NCBI GenBank assembly: GCA_021307315.1
Contig: JAJSPD010000025.1
Location: 372,001 to 436,000 of the forward strand
Direction of reading: 5' to 3'
DNA length: 64,000 nucleotides
Source of the DNA: Bisporella sp. PMI_857
Lineage: Eukaryota; Ascomycota; Leotiomycetes; Helotiales; Helotiaceae
This document shows positions 40,057 through 52,037 of the stretch, one piece after another; positions within the stretch are counted from its first letter, which is position 1, and each line of letters begins with the position of its first letter. Both the position numbers and the translations under genes were made by a program. The notes under the pieces were generated by a model that was given only the letters and a program-made list of their open reading frames with translations, had not been told where the DNA came from and did not search any database.

Positions 40057-41541
40057 TCTTTCGTTGATAGTTTGGGATTGATAGATGGGACTCATAGAAG
40101 AGTGTTAGAACATAGAATCACATATAGATTGTGAATATCTGAGCGATAAAATGTCTATTTCTATCAACGAAAACGGTGACGCCTGAGAAGCATGCACAAA
40201 ATGTGGGAACTTGTTCTGTAATAAAGGTTCCTTCTCGTCCCAATTAAAAACCCCAGGCCCTCCCCTACATAGCCACTCCCAGCTCTAGTCTCGCGCCAGA
40301 GAATCAACCCATAAATCAGATATCAGATATTCCCCAACGAACTATCCTCACCTGTTTTTCATTCGGGGTAATCAAGCAGTAAAACAGTGTGCGGTGCTTT
40401 AGCATGGACTTCCAGCCAATATATGCGTCCATCCCCAAAATCAGAAACGGAAGACATGTTAGAAAGCAACGAAAGTGGAAGAGCAGAGAGCACGTCGACA
40501 GAAGTACATGGTGGTCCCCTTTCACACTCCTACTCGAGGAGTGAACCTTTCGTCTCTTTCCTTGCCGGCCAGATTCAGACTGCACTCTGACACATATGCC
40601 ACAAATGGTTTACCAACCATTTCGGCAAAGCCACATCATCATCCTTTCACTGCCACAAATCTAGAGAAATCGTGGTTCCTCTAAGGGCCTCGTCGCCCGG
40701 TCCCGAAGCCTCCTTGTTACACCATGTTGTTTCTGCCGTGGTATACCATCCTTTCCTACGCATATGTCCCATCAGCCCTCATGCACGCGAAGAGTATACA
40801 AGCTATCAGGACCAGCACTCGCGAAGCCACTGGGCTGCGTACACCCGAAAATGCAGATATTCCTCGCCAGAAAACGGCGTGCAAAACTGCAAAACGAAGC
40901 TCCTAAACCTAGGACATGCCCTTTATCTCTACGACGTGACGTAAGAGCATGCATCGCCCCCCCCCCTTCCTCCCGAAAACCATGCATGTCCCAACATGAA
41001 AAGGGGGGTCGTACATAAGCAGCACATGGAACAGAGGGTAGAGAAGCTGCGAGATCGAGATTTGTCAACGAGATATGGGATGGATCAACACGAGAGCTTG
41101 GAATTGCAAAAATCCCCCGAGAGGCTGGGGGCGTCCGGCGGGAGCCACGGAGGACTCGGCTGAGAAAAGAAGCACTGGCTGACCTGACCGCAAGCCGCAT
41201 TCGGGCATGCGCGTGTGCATGACAGCAAAGTGTGGCACAGCCAGGAGGTAGGAATTAGGTGCTGACGTGAATTCGGCTAAATTTGGTATAGGATATGCCT
41301 TGGTCGGTTTAGGCGCGGGAGCCAGGGTCAAAGGCGTATGTGGCCATGGTCGAGGTTTTATGGTAAGGCTATCGGAAACAACATTCTATACTGGTAGGGA
41401 GGGTGAGAGTATAGGGGCACAGCGGACTTGGCATATGATTCTCAGGCTGCCAGAATACGGGATACGATGGCAGGGTTTTGGAAAGAGAAAGAGGGAGAAT
41501 AGGTTTATTACAGTTTATTCAATTTCGCCAAGTAGTCTATG
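40057..41541. other. Intergenic between convergent genes
   Basis: 1.5 kb between the AlaX-like gene (+) and the Zn2Cys6 gene (-). Open frames exist on both strands but none has a domain or coherent splicing. Probably two 3' UTRs and spacer. Confidence 0.55.
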
Positions 41542-43364
41542 TCAATCCGATGGTATCAAAAGCTCCCTCTGGAGCCATTCCCCGGTGGCAAAAGCAGATG
41601 GCTCAAGACATGTCACCCTTGTCGTCCTACTGCCGGCCATAACCTGCCATTCCATCCCCTTCAACACCCTCTCGGGCGGCACGAACTCTTCTTCATCATC
41701 TAAACCCGTCTCCTCTAGCTCGCCGAACCATTCCATGGCCCTCGCACACACAAGGCCGTTCCAAGCACCTTCTTTCCTGGGGTTCGCAAGCAGAAGTTGC
41801 TGCGCCTCTCTCCTGAGTTTGCGGTCCCGGAAATGGCAGCCAACAGTGTCAAGAGGTGCTATGACATTACTGTCAAGCGAAATGCTAATTTGGTTGTGGT
41901 AGGTAGGGTAGTGTAGAAGGAGGATTCGAGAGATATCTAACATCTCGCGAAGCTCGTTCGTATATCTCCCGTAGTATATGGTTTCGTCACCTGAGTATGT
42001 AGATTGTCTCAGATAGCCGTTCAAGAATTGTAATCGTAGGCTTGCAGCACCGAGGTAGAGAGCTCCAGACTGTGACTGTTGTGCTTCTTCCCAGAGAAGC
42101 GCAAAGGCTCTCTCCCAGTGTTCGAAGCGTGACACGATGAGGAAGTGCTTCGAGCACATATCCATATATCTGGCTACGGTGTCGTCATCATAGGATATTA
42201 CATCCGCTGGTGTAAGGCCAGTATGGATTGGGGTTGCTTCTATGTTGTTCTCATCGAAGTTATTGGACCAAAATGTTTGTCGCCAGAACATTGCCATACG
42301 CTTGAGCACGTCAAGATATTGTCGCGCTTCGTGGAGCGATGAGAAAGATGGTGGTATGTTGCGGGTCACTGCTCCTTCATAGGCGATTTTGCTGTGCAAT
42401 GGCGAAGCTGTTGTATGATTACTATGAGTGGTGGCTTCGAGTTCCAGTCGTCCAATTATTTGCAGAATTTCGTCTTCAACAACAAAACGATTAGGAGACC
42501 TGAGTGGATACTCGCGTGAAATTTGTGGATGGCTAGCAAACCAGTCATCAATCAGTTTCATCCCAGAGCTGATCTGACCGTACGCGGCATCGTCATTGTG
42601 ATTGATCAGTTCGAAGCATGCAAAAAGTAGGCACGCGATTAAATTCGTACGCAGGGAATGTGTTCCTCTGTGTGTTGCGTCCCAGATTTCTTTAATTGCT
42701 TTGCTGTATTCGTGATAAGCAAATTCTTGTCGAAGAAGCTGGCCTTCGGTGTTACAGAATTCGCGGCTTTGAGAGCTGAGCGCTCCTATCGCAATTGCAG
42801 CATGCCTTACGGCATTTTCGGCTTCGCAAGTTTGTAACACTAGCCCTCCCCAAAAATTGGCGTCGAAGAATCCCGAAAGCTGGGGCACGGTGACGTTTTG
42901 AAAGAACTTGAAGCAACGAAATTCTTCTTCGGTCCGGAAAAGATGTTGATTATATGGTAAGCTAGGTAGAGGGATCACTGCCGGGGAATGACCCCTAGAT
43001 ATCGGCGTATCACTTCTAGATATTGGGGCAAGCTTCTTCGGCGCTGGACGACCCTTTGGCTTGGGAGGCTTTGGAGTGACCTCGTATCCTGCACACATCC
43101 AGCCAGCCTTTTCGCATCTTGCACATCCAGGTTTTCTTTCATCACACTTGACTAGAAGGTTCCAAAGTTAGAAATTTCTCAGCCAGGACGCTTCTAGGGA
43201 AGGTCTCTCACTATGTTTCGCCCTAAGAAGAAGTCAGGACAGGAACCTCGAGCAGCACATAGATGAAGGGGCACTTACTTGCATGTTTTGCACCCGTTCT
43301 TGGAATGACTAGATTTCACTCTTCGTCTTTTTGTATCCTTCGGAGGAATATCTAATTGACTCAT
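41542..43364 (-). CDS. Zn2Cys6 fungal-type transcription factor
   Basis: Three exons on the minus strand: 43279-43364, 43212-43222 (11 nt) and 41542-43151, 568 residues. The binuclear zinc cluster spans all three exons, with Cys at 25, 28, 35, 42, 45 and 52 (CX2CX6CX6CX2CX6C), preceded by a basic KRRRVKSSHSKNG stretch. A Pro/Lys/Ser linker (KPPKPKGRPAPKK) follows. The remainder is a mainly helical region of the fungal-specific transcription-factor type (fungal_trans_2/DUF3468-like), with YNQHLFRTEEEFRCFKFF near its start. These are nuclear regulators that bind CGG-containing sites, often as dimers. The target is unknown. No metabolic cluster adjoins it, so a pathway cannot be inferred. The microexon is needed to join CKTC to HIKC and keep the cluster spacing. 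Confidence 0.85.
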
Positions 43365-45697
43365 GTTCTATATGTACGATAGTGGCGTATTGTAGCAGGA
43401 ACTGATTGAAAAATACAGTTGTCTGTATTAAGTCTTTGGAGAGTGGATAGGTTTATATAAAAACATCAGCCTTATCCTGAATTTCCAAACTCTTAATACG
43501 TGAGTATGCAAGGCTGTGCCGTTAACCACATGGGGGCTCCCACAACTAGGGTTCCAGAAGATCTGTGAATCGTTCTATAAAGGCAGTACTGGGTTCCGTA
43601 AGTAATTTAACTTATTTAATTGGTATGCTCGTAAGAAATGGCCAATAGGTCTGCTAAGTGGAGACCCCCGGTACAAGGCTACAAAGTTGGAACACAGACC
43701 ATGCACAGCTTATTGTACTTAAAATTTTATACATGTCTTGGCAAATGAAGTTTGATTGTTGCATGCTATATGCCATTAGGATTAGATTCCCAGGCTCCAG
43801 TTTTGATAACCCTGCACTTGCTAGTGACTTAAATGCAACATGAGTCAAAGCTTGATGTGAACCTGTGATTGGTCTTCAACTCGAAATTTAGGTGCTTGGG
43901 AAACTTGCAAGCACTTCCAAAATACGTAGCTCCGGGCTTCCGTAGGTCTTTGAATGGGATGATTGAAGGGACGATCCTGAGCTGTGGATGTCTTACTTGG
44001 CCACAATCTTGGTTTTTTGAGGCACCATGATGTGATCGCGCTTGCAGGACAAGAGCCAAAGACAGGACCATAGCGTTTAGGAGCTCCACTGCCATGAAGG
44101 ACCCGCGTCTATAGCGGCGGCTAAGCGCGAGTGATGACTGGAGTCCCTTGTTCATTGCATCGTCTGCTCACATCGCGCCTATACACCTTCACTTGAGGCG
44201 GGCGGCTTATCGTCTATGGTGTGCGCGAAGAGAAACTTCGGCGGTTGAGGGTCCAATGAAGGAGAAAAGTATGATCGCTCCTGCAAGCCCGGATCTGGGC
44301 ATGATGGATGGCTGTTTGGCGGTAAAGCAACGGTGTAGAACATTTGCCATTCCAGGCGTTTCTGGCTCTTGTGCTGGGTCTTAGGACAGTACTTGGGAGG
44401 CCGCACGTACGTAGTATCATTGTCGGGTTCGGCTGAGGTTGACCCTCCATTGGCAACGGGAATGACCCCCGCGACATCTCCCCCCCCCTTGCTGACAAAC
44501 TGCTGACTAGCCAATAATCTAGCCAATGGCAGCACGGGTCCATAAGCTTCTTCTCACCTTTCTACCTCAGCCCTACCCCGCGTTTCGGTGCCTCAGGTCA
44601 GCCGCTATTCCCTAACCCTGACCCAGACCCAAAAAATGGAAATTAGTAAGTGTCCAGTAGCCAAAGTAAGCTTAAATGTTTTTCATGCCCCGCCTGCATG
44701 GCTCTTTCTAACAGGGGTCACCTACTTGGAAGACTTGGGATAGTGAATTTCCCTGAACAAGGTTGTCCCTCGGCCCCAGCCTCACAGGGAAAAGCACCGC
44801 AGCAGTATTTGCTCTGGTAGTAAGTGACAGAACTGCAAGTATAGTAAGGTATGGTAGGGAGCTTTTATTACAGGCCGTCCCGGACCCCATTTGCCGGCTA
44901 GAACGCTACTCCGTATTTGAAATAACGTATGCACGACACTTATTTAACCAGTCAAAATCGCTTTCAAGTTGGAGCGACCCATTGTTATATCCGTCGGCCG
45001 GACCGTACTGTATCACATAAGTAGGTGGTGGTCAGAGAGAGTTCTGGCTGCTGGAAACCACACGCCCACATCGCTCCCGCTTGCAGCCTTCCTGTGCATC
45101 GGACATAAGCTCCATACACTATGCACTGGTGCATGGCAGATATCCTTATTGTAGCGCGAGCACCCAACATGGAGGCTTTATCAGGCGTACAGGGGAATGT
45201 GGCCACTGAGCCCTTCGGCGGCTAGACTGCACCCACCTCCAAGTATAAGGCACAGCAATTCCCAATAATGCAAACCCTGTATTCCTGCACAAATTTACGA
45301 GTTTTAGCGCAAAAACCAAGCTTTTCTCTGGTGGTAAACCCATGCTTTCCGTGGCGCCTTGCAGAACATGCTGCTCCTTGGGAGCTCGTGGGAAGGTTTC
45401 GGTTTTCGGCAATGTAATGGGCAGCCTTGAATGGTCACAAATATCCGCTGGTGGCACAGAAGCTGGATGCTGTTCATATATATCTCCGCTACAAAAATTT
45501 AAACGCGTAGGCCAGAGTCACGGAAGGTATTATCGTACTAGAGAAAGATCAACGATTGGTCAACATACGGAAAGACAGAAACACAGATATTGCATGTAAC
45601 GCATGTATTATCTCCGTTTACTATGGCACTCCTTGCTTTCCATAACCGTGTTTGAATATCAAAGGATCTGCCATCATCCAGCTAGACAAAAGGACAT
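43365..45697. other. Intergenic, 2.3 kb
   Basis: Between the start of the Zn2Cys6 gene and the 3' end of pyruvate kinase. It should contain the regulator's promoter. The frames seen are short, antisense to each other, and without recognisable domains. Confidence 0.55.
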
Positions 45698-47495
45698 CTA
45701 TTGTCCTAGTAGTCCAAGGTCTTCTGTAGCAGTGATGACACGCAGAGTGTTGGTGTTACCCATGCCTCCCTTCCATCCCTGTACGACAACGACAGTCTCA
45801 CCTTTCGAGAGCACCTTAAGCTTCATGGCCTGCATAATATACGTTAGCTGCTGACTATAACTTCATTTCTGAACTAGGAAATTTTTGCGTACCTCACCGA
45901 TGCCCCACTTGATTCTGCGATCGACATCTTCTTGCCAGTTGACCTTGGAGAAGTCTGGCTTCTGCTCAGCGAAGTAGAAGGGATATACTCCACGATACAA
46001 GTGTCCATAACGGGCTGCGCTGGCGTTCCTGGTCACCATGAAGATAGGGCAGACAGGCCTATACTTGGAGAGTAAACGAGCACTGTCTCCGCTGGTCGAG
46101 AGAACAAGGATGGCACCCGCGTTTAAGTCGAGAGAGGCGCGAACAGCTGCCATGGCGCAAGACTCGACAACGCTGACTGGTCTCCTAACAATGTTGGCAA
46201 GCTCTTCAAAGTGAGAAACGTAGGCAATGGTGTTCTCGGCCTTCAAGCAAGTCTCGTGCATCTCCTTGACAGCCTCGTTGGGATAGCTTCCTTTTGCAGT
46301 CTCTCCAGATAACATGACACAGTCCGCACCGTCAGTGACCGCATTTCCAACATCACTGATTTCGGCACGGGTTGGGCGTGGATTATATATCATGGACTCG
46401 AGCATCTGGGTCGCACAGATGATGGGCTTGCCGGCGATATTGCACATAGCGATCATCTTCTTTTGGGCGGCGAATACCTCTGCAGCAGGAATCTCAATAC
46501 CAAGATCTCCACGAGCAACCATAACACCATCAGTCTCCTTTAGGATCTCAGCAAAGTTATTAAGACCTTGTCTATTCTCGATCTTGGCGATAATTTGGAT
46601 GTGCTTTCCGTCCTCTCCTAGCACCTCACGAATGGCTGTAATGTCCTCACCTCGACGGATAAATGATGCAAAAACCATATCTACATTGTTCTTAACACCA
46701 AATCGTAGATCAGCCTTATCCTTCTCGGAAAGTGCTGGAAGGTCGACATCGGTGTTGGGCAAGTTGACGCCCTTCTTGGATGAGATCTTGCCATTGTTGC
46801 GAGCTCGAGCAAGAATGGTTTTTTCGTCAACAATCTTCAACACATCGAAGGCAAGAACGCCGTCATCAACGTAGATAATGCGCCCTGGCTCAATAACCTT
46901 GGTAATATTTTTATAGTCAACATACCTAGCGAGGCAAGATCAGTCTCGGGCTACGCCATAATTATGTCGGAAATAGCTTACATATTCTTAATACTGCAAG
47001 CAGTAGCGTATTTGTCGTCCGTGGTTATGTTAATCTCGGTGCCAGCAGAGATGGGGATGTCCTCATCGCCTGTAGTATTACCAGTTCTAATCTCTGGACC
47101 CTTGGTATCTAAAGCAATAGCAATTTGACGTCCCTTCTGGACCTCCTCAGCCTTGCGGGCATTATCAATGACGGACCTAGAATCTCCGTTTAGCATTTTC
47201 CTCCTAATTTTACTCTCAAGTATGATCGAGTCCATCTGCCATTCCTAGCTCCAACGAAAATTTGTAAGACGTACTGGTGGTACTCGTAGGAGCCGTGTGA
47301 GAAGTTCATGCGGACGACATTGAGACCTGCAGCTCGCAACTTGTTGATTGCCTCAACAGAGTTTGTCTTTGGCCCAATTGTACAGATGATAGATGTGCGG
47401 CGATAGTTTTTCGCCGGCTTGTATTCGGTATCAAGCTCGCTGAGCCACGAGATCTTAGAGCCAGCAGAGAGATGGTCTGCGGCGGTTGTTGCCAT
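45698..47495 (-). CDS. Pyruvate kinase
   Basis: Four exons on the minus strand: 47275-47495, 46982-47176, 45893-46925 and 45698-45829, 526 residues, the usual length for a fungal enzyme. Landmarks are [12 protein letters not shown] and [15 protein letters not shown] at the N-terminal catalytic core, [12 protein letters not shown], the signature AKIENRQG containing the catalytic Lys, the [12 protein letters not shown]g-binding segment, and [10 protein letters not shown] with [15 protein letters not shown]. The C-terminal effector domain ends [15 protein letters not shown]. It converts phosphoenolpyruvate and ADP to pyruvate and ATP in the cytosol, usually activated by fructose 1,6-bisphosphate. 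The gene is a single-copy housekeeping gene in most ascomycetes. The start ATG is supported by homologous spacing to the TIGPKT motif. Confidence 0.96.
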
Positions 47496-49663
47496 GATGA
47501 AGGGATGAATAAGATATGTAGTAGGATCTAAGAATAGGGTAGGAAGAGAGAAACTTCGGTGCTGGATGTAGGATCTATATATGTGGTAAGTGAATTTGTT
47601 GTTATCGGAGGTCCTGGTGGGGGACAGAAATCTCGGGGTTGACAGCAGGCAGAACAACCAGTGTTGCCAAAATGCAATTGGGCTGACCGAGTTCCCAGGC
47701 TATATGGTGATGATGAAGGAGATGAACAAGTGGCTTTGAAGATACTTACAAGGTGAAGTCACTGCTGATGCAAGCAAACTGTTCTAGAGAAGCCTTTTCC
47801 ACGTCTCAGCAAAAAGAAAACTCCCTGTGGTGAACACCCCACTTCCTTCCTGCGGGTTTCGTTGAGCCAATCAACACCCCACCTTGCCCTTCACAAGTCT
47901 CCGGTAGGTCGGCGGCTGAGACTCTTGGTGGTTTTGGAAGACTATTGGCTGTGTGAGGAGTGTAGAGGTCAAGAGATAGAATTATCGTCAAAGCACCTCA
48001 GATGATACTGTAGTAGATTTGGGGATACCAATTCCTCTAGATGATGATCTCAAGGTTCCTGGCGGCTGGGCCAAGGTCCTGGTCGGAAGTGCATTGTTGG
48101 TCCGTCACGCCTGCCGTTGCTATCGCTTAGATCAGGAAGCGCCAAGACAGCCGCCTGCGTCCCTTTGGATTGTTGTCCAGCTGCTGCGTTGTTGACCACG
48201 GCTTCGATACTCTCTCCCAGATACAACATACAGCACAAAATCAAAACATAACGTCAGAATCTAGGATCTTCTTTGAAAAGATATCGCTTCTAAGTTCGCC
48301 TCTCTTACTCTAGAAACGCAATAATAATAGTCAGCAATCATGGTGGTCAGTATTGCCCGCAGGGTCTTCACATCAAGGAACCTAACCCACTCAGTTCCTC
48401 AACCTGCTGACATTTGGTTTATGGGGAAAGCTTGGAAGATTAACTCACTATGCATTTGATGCTGTTCTGAGTAGGTTGACGTCGTGTGCCAGATGTGCGA
48501 GAATCTTTACTGATATTTCATACAGTATCTGCTTTCCTCGCTGGAATGAAACGCTCCACTGGTTTAACGTATGCCGACCCCCGAATTTCATACATATGAG
48601 AAGCTAGCTGTTGATGCAACCCCCCTCTGTGCTTATGAATTTCCTGGCCCAATAACGATGGCGAGAGGATTGCTGGATGATATGGTGCCATTATCAGACG
48701 ATCACCATGACTAACAACCATAGGCCCAGTCTGAGCAAGAAGTCCATTTCTGAAAGCGAAAATGTTAACTACTGGATCGATCGATATCTTGGGATTGGAG
48801 AGACAGTGCTGGACTACTCTGTCACATTCGCAGGATCAAGTGGCTTTTTCGAACGCAAGCGATGAACGGCATTTTCTGCACCAGGTGCTTTGCCCAGGTG
48901 CATGATTCCGCGGTCGAATACTGGCAGATATGTGAGGAGTGCGTCTCAGGATATCATAGGCATGGAGTATTTGGCGTTTCCTTTGGGCCGGATTGAGTAT
49001 TTCGAGCAGTGTAGCTTTGGGTAAACCTCTACAATTGGTGACCGGCGGCTTTCTCCTCTCCCTCATACAGATGAAGGGTTTCAGGTTAATGCAAGATATT
49101 TTCAACCAGTTACAAATGCGTGATTACGAGAATTCGCTGCAGTTATTCTTTAAGAAGGGAATGCTTTCTCCACTTCTTACGTTGTCCCGAGGCATCACCA
49201 TGTCTACCCGATGACGGAGACATAAGCACGTGAGAACAACCTTCACCAAGACCAGCATGAACACATAGAATCTATTATAAACAATGCGTCGTTATTAAAA
49301 TGTGAAGAAGACTGTCGATTTTCACGATAAGGGACGTAGACTCAAGCTTAAGGATGAATTAACCAAAAAGAGTCTCAAGTTCCTTTGGTCCCAATTTTAA
49401 GTCGCTTTTAGAGACCTATGCATGAGGTTTTTCTCCTCGTGACTGAAGAGCTGCCACTTGTGCGAAATAAAAGCAAGATGACCACTTAAAGGGCTCCCCA
49501 TGGCAGTGTTGAGTGAGTACCAGTAGCTTCATGGGCCTTCAAGACACCTCTCAATTGAGGACACCCCGGCTCTCACGATTTTCTAGCATTACCCTCCTGT
49601 ACTGCTACTCAGTGAAAAAATCCATGGTATGAGGCTCTGCTCCGGTATAATAAAACGCTAAAA
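47496..49663. other. Intergenic, 2.2 kb: pyruvate kinase promoter and possible gene remains
   Basis: The part next to 47495 is promoter and leader of pyruvate kinase. Between about 48680 and 49215 several short plus-strand frames follow one another. One is a 44-codon frame at 48862-48996 with two CxxC pairs (CTRC and CEEC). They cannot be joined with good splice sites and I recognise no protein, so no gene is called. Confidence 0.5.
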
Positions 49664-51304
49664 TTATTCTTCGCTATCACTGGTCTTCTCAACTAGCAAC
49701 GTAGCCAAGTCTGGACCATCGTCCTCACTGTCCTCAACCAGGGTTGACTTCTGCTTTCCATTACCTGCTTTCTGGCCTGTAACTTGAACATTTGGTGTCT
49801 TTGGACCTGAGTCCTTAAGACTGCCAAATCCATCATCCATACTGTGAAATGTCTCCTCTCTTTCAAGGTCGGATTCATGCTGAGCATTCAGAGTCTCCAA
49901 TGTGCCCTTCAGTATCTCTTGACCTTCTCTGAAGGCCGCTAGTTCTGCACCAATAGCACATATAAGAAGGTTCCACGCCTTTTTCTCTGCTAAATTAAGT
50001 TTCTCCTCCAAGGCGCCAACTACCTTTGCCATCTCTGCAATCTGCCCTTTCAACATATCCAGGCCATGGATGGTATTCAACTTCACTTGCGCTCTTAGAT
50101 CGTCTTCAAACTCCGTAACAATTTCCACGGTTTCCTCCCATATCTTCTGTCCTTCCTTCAATGCCTCCTTCTCCCCGAAAGCTTCTGCTTTGCGCTTCTC
50201 TAAGCCCTCGATCTCCCTAGTCCACCACTCGTTTGCCATTCCTAAGGTTCGTCGATTTGCCGGCAGAGCAGTGAAGCTTTCTTCATCCCTCATAACCACG
50301 CTGGTCTCGAGTGGTGGCCGTTTAAGGAACTCCTTAATCTCTGACTCGACTTCTTTCAAGGCGCCTTTGTAGCTGGAGAGCCTGGCTTCGCGACGATTTA
50401 CACCTTCCTTGATCCTCTCGCCCAGCCACTTCTTCCTAGCTTTCATTTGAGCAAGCCTGTCTTCCATCTCCCTTATTTCATGCTCTACAGCCTTTTCCTC
50501 AGCTTGTAGCTCTGCGGTCTCTAGGTCTTCTTGTGTTCTACTCTGCTTTCCGATTTCCGCATAATTATTAAGCTGCGCTCTCATCTCCTCAATCCTCTCC
50601 TCCCACAGCTTCACCTTTCCCAACACCTCCTCCCTTCGCTCAATCTCCTTCTCCAACACTCCCGACTCCTCGTCCTTCACTCGTATCAACTCCCCCATGT
50701 CCCGCCCCAAACCTCTTCTTGCAGCCTTTAGCCCGATAGCCTTCTTCCGTGGCTGCCTGACCGGTGTCACACCACGCGACCGCGTTTCTCTAGTGGAAGC
50801 AGTAGGCGTGCTAGATCCCGCATCACTCACCCTATCGTTGACATCACCTCCGAAGCCATGAACTAGCCCGGACGATTGCGCATCTAGAAGCACTTGTAGT
50901 TCCTGTTGGATAGCCCGCTCCCTTCTTTCTAAGTTCACCAGAGGATCTGCCCCTCTGCTAGCGCGCCGGATAGGCAGATGGCCTACACCATCCAGAGTTG
51001 GAGCATGTACTGCACTAGTTGGGTTGAGGAGCGCTGACGTCGCTATGGGCGGGGGCGGGCCAGAAAACTGGATATGACGGTTTGAAGCCTTTGTTCGAGA
51101 TGGGGAGAGACTAGGTGAGTAGTTGTGGGTCGGTATTTCGCTGAGGTTGCGGTAGAAGGAAGGAGGTGGAGACGGTGATGCAGGTTGGCTTCTGGTCGAG
51201 GAATGTGAAGATAGGTCGCTGAGAGAGATATTGCCGTTGTGCTGTGGGAGAATAGGATTCTGGGCTCGTGAGGATGTTCGGGAGAAAAAAGATGATTTTG
51301 ACAT
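49664..51304 (-). CDS. Coiled-coil protein resembling autophagy protein Atg28
   Basis: Intronless frame of 546 residues from an ATG at 51304. The first 120 residues are Ser/Pro-rich and disordered. There is then a LERRERAIQQELQVLLDAQ segment, a basic VRQPRKKAIGLKAARRGL motif, and a long predicted coiled coil (about 200-310, rich in Glu/Lys/Arg heptads such as EKEIERREEVLGKVKLWEER) ending SSYKGALKEVESEIKEFL. A second helical part and an acidic tail (SEDDGPDLATLL) follow. The middle part is like proteins annotated as Atg28 in filamentous fungi. Pichia Atg28 acts in pexophagy at the phagophore site. The match is from memory of the motif pattern, and another coiled-coil scaffold is possible. Good start context and frame length make the gene itself secure. 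Confidence 0.6.
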   Translation of the reverse strand: MSKSSFFSRTSSRAQNPILPQHNGNISLSDLSSHSSTRSQPASPSPPPSFYRNLSEIPTHNYSPSLSPSRTKASNRHIQFSGPPPPIATSALLNPTSAVHAPTLDGVGHLPIRRASRGADPLVNLERRERAIQQELQVLLDAQSSGLVHGFGGDVNDRVSDAGSSTPTASTRETRSRGVTPVRQPRKKAIGLKAARRGLGRDMGELIRVKDEESGVLEKEIERREEVLGKVKLWEERIEEMRAQLNNYAEIGKQSRTQEDLETAELQAEEKAVEHEIREMEDRLAQMKARKKWLGERIKEGVNRREARLSSYKGALKEVESEIKEFLKRPPLETSVVMRDEESFTALPANRRTLGMANEWWTREIEGLEKRKAEAFGEKEALKEGQKIWEETVEIVTEFEDDLRAQVKLNTIHGLDMLKGQIAEMAKVVGALEEKLNLAEKKAWNLLICAIGAELAAFREGQEILKGTLETLNAQHESDLEREETFHSMDDGFGSLKDSGPKTPNVQVTGQKAGNGKQKSTLVEDSEDDGPDLATLLVEKTSDSEE

Positions 51305-52037
51305 TGTGATGCTTGGATTATCAACTGTTTAGAGCGGGATTATAGCTTGAAACCCGAACATCGAAGAATAAGAAGGCTACGGCACCATATATTATTGGCT
51401 TTGTGGTAGGCGGAAGCTCGACAGCTATAAGGGAAGTAGGTTTGATAAAGAGATAGAGACTTTGTGAGAGCTTTATTTTGAGGCGGCCGCGTGGGGATGA
51501 ACACAAACATCACATGCGTATATCACGAGGTTTCGGTCAGGCTCAAGACAATAACACAATATGAAATGTGTAGAGGTCAGATGAAGCTTTTAAAAACGTT
51601 CCGTGCTTGGATATTCTCCAATGTTGTAGCTCCGAGCTCCCCACTGTATCTCCTCTTACGACCAGAATAAGTAGCATTGCATTTTCATGCAGCCGTTTGT
51701 GGATCCTACAACATTTGACGGACCAAAATAAGAAATCAAACTTTTACATTAAGTTGCATCTAAAACACTTACCAGACGGGTCTTGTTTCAAGATTGGTGT
51801 CTAGGAGAATATACTTTGGCCTCGTCCCAATCTAAATAAGTCAGGTACGAAACTAGTTACATTGAGACACATATAAATGTTAGCCTCCAACACGATGATG
51901 TTAAAACTACTTCTACCACTCTGTACATGACCTTTCCCATGCAAATATAGTTGCAAATACAATAGTCACCTATAAGTGTTAATCCTCTGAAGCAACAAGC
52001 CTATCATTACAAAGTGCCATATCTCAACATCGCAATC
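51305..52037. other. Intergenic: divergent promoter region
   Basis: 733 bp between the starts of the Atg28-like gene (-) and the dehydrogenase (+). It should hold both promoters. A NotI-like GCGGCCGC palindrome occurs near 51483, with no other notable motif. Confidence 0.55.

Noticed and set aside
46314..46874. 186-codon plus-strand frame
   Set aside because: Antisense to the conserved pyruvate kinase core, with no independent support.
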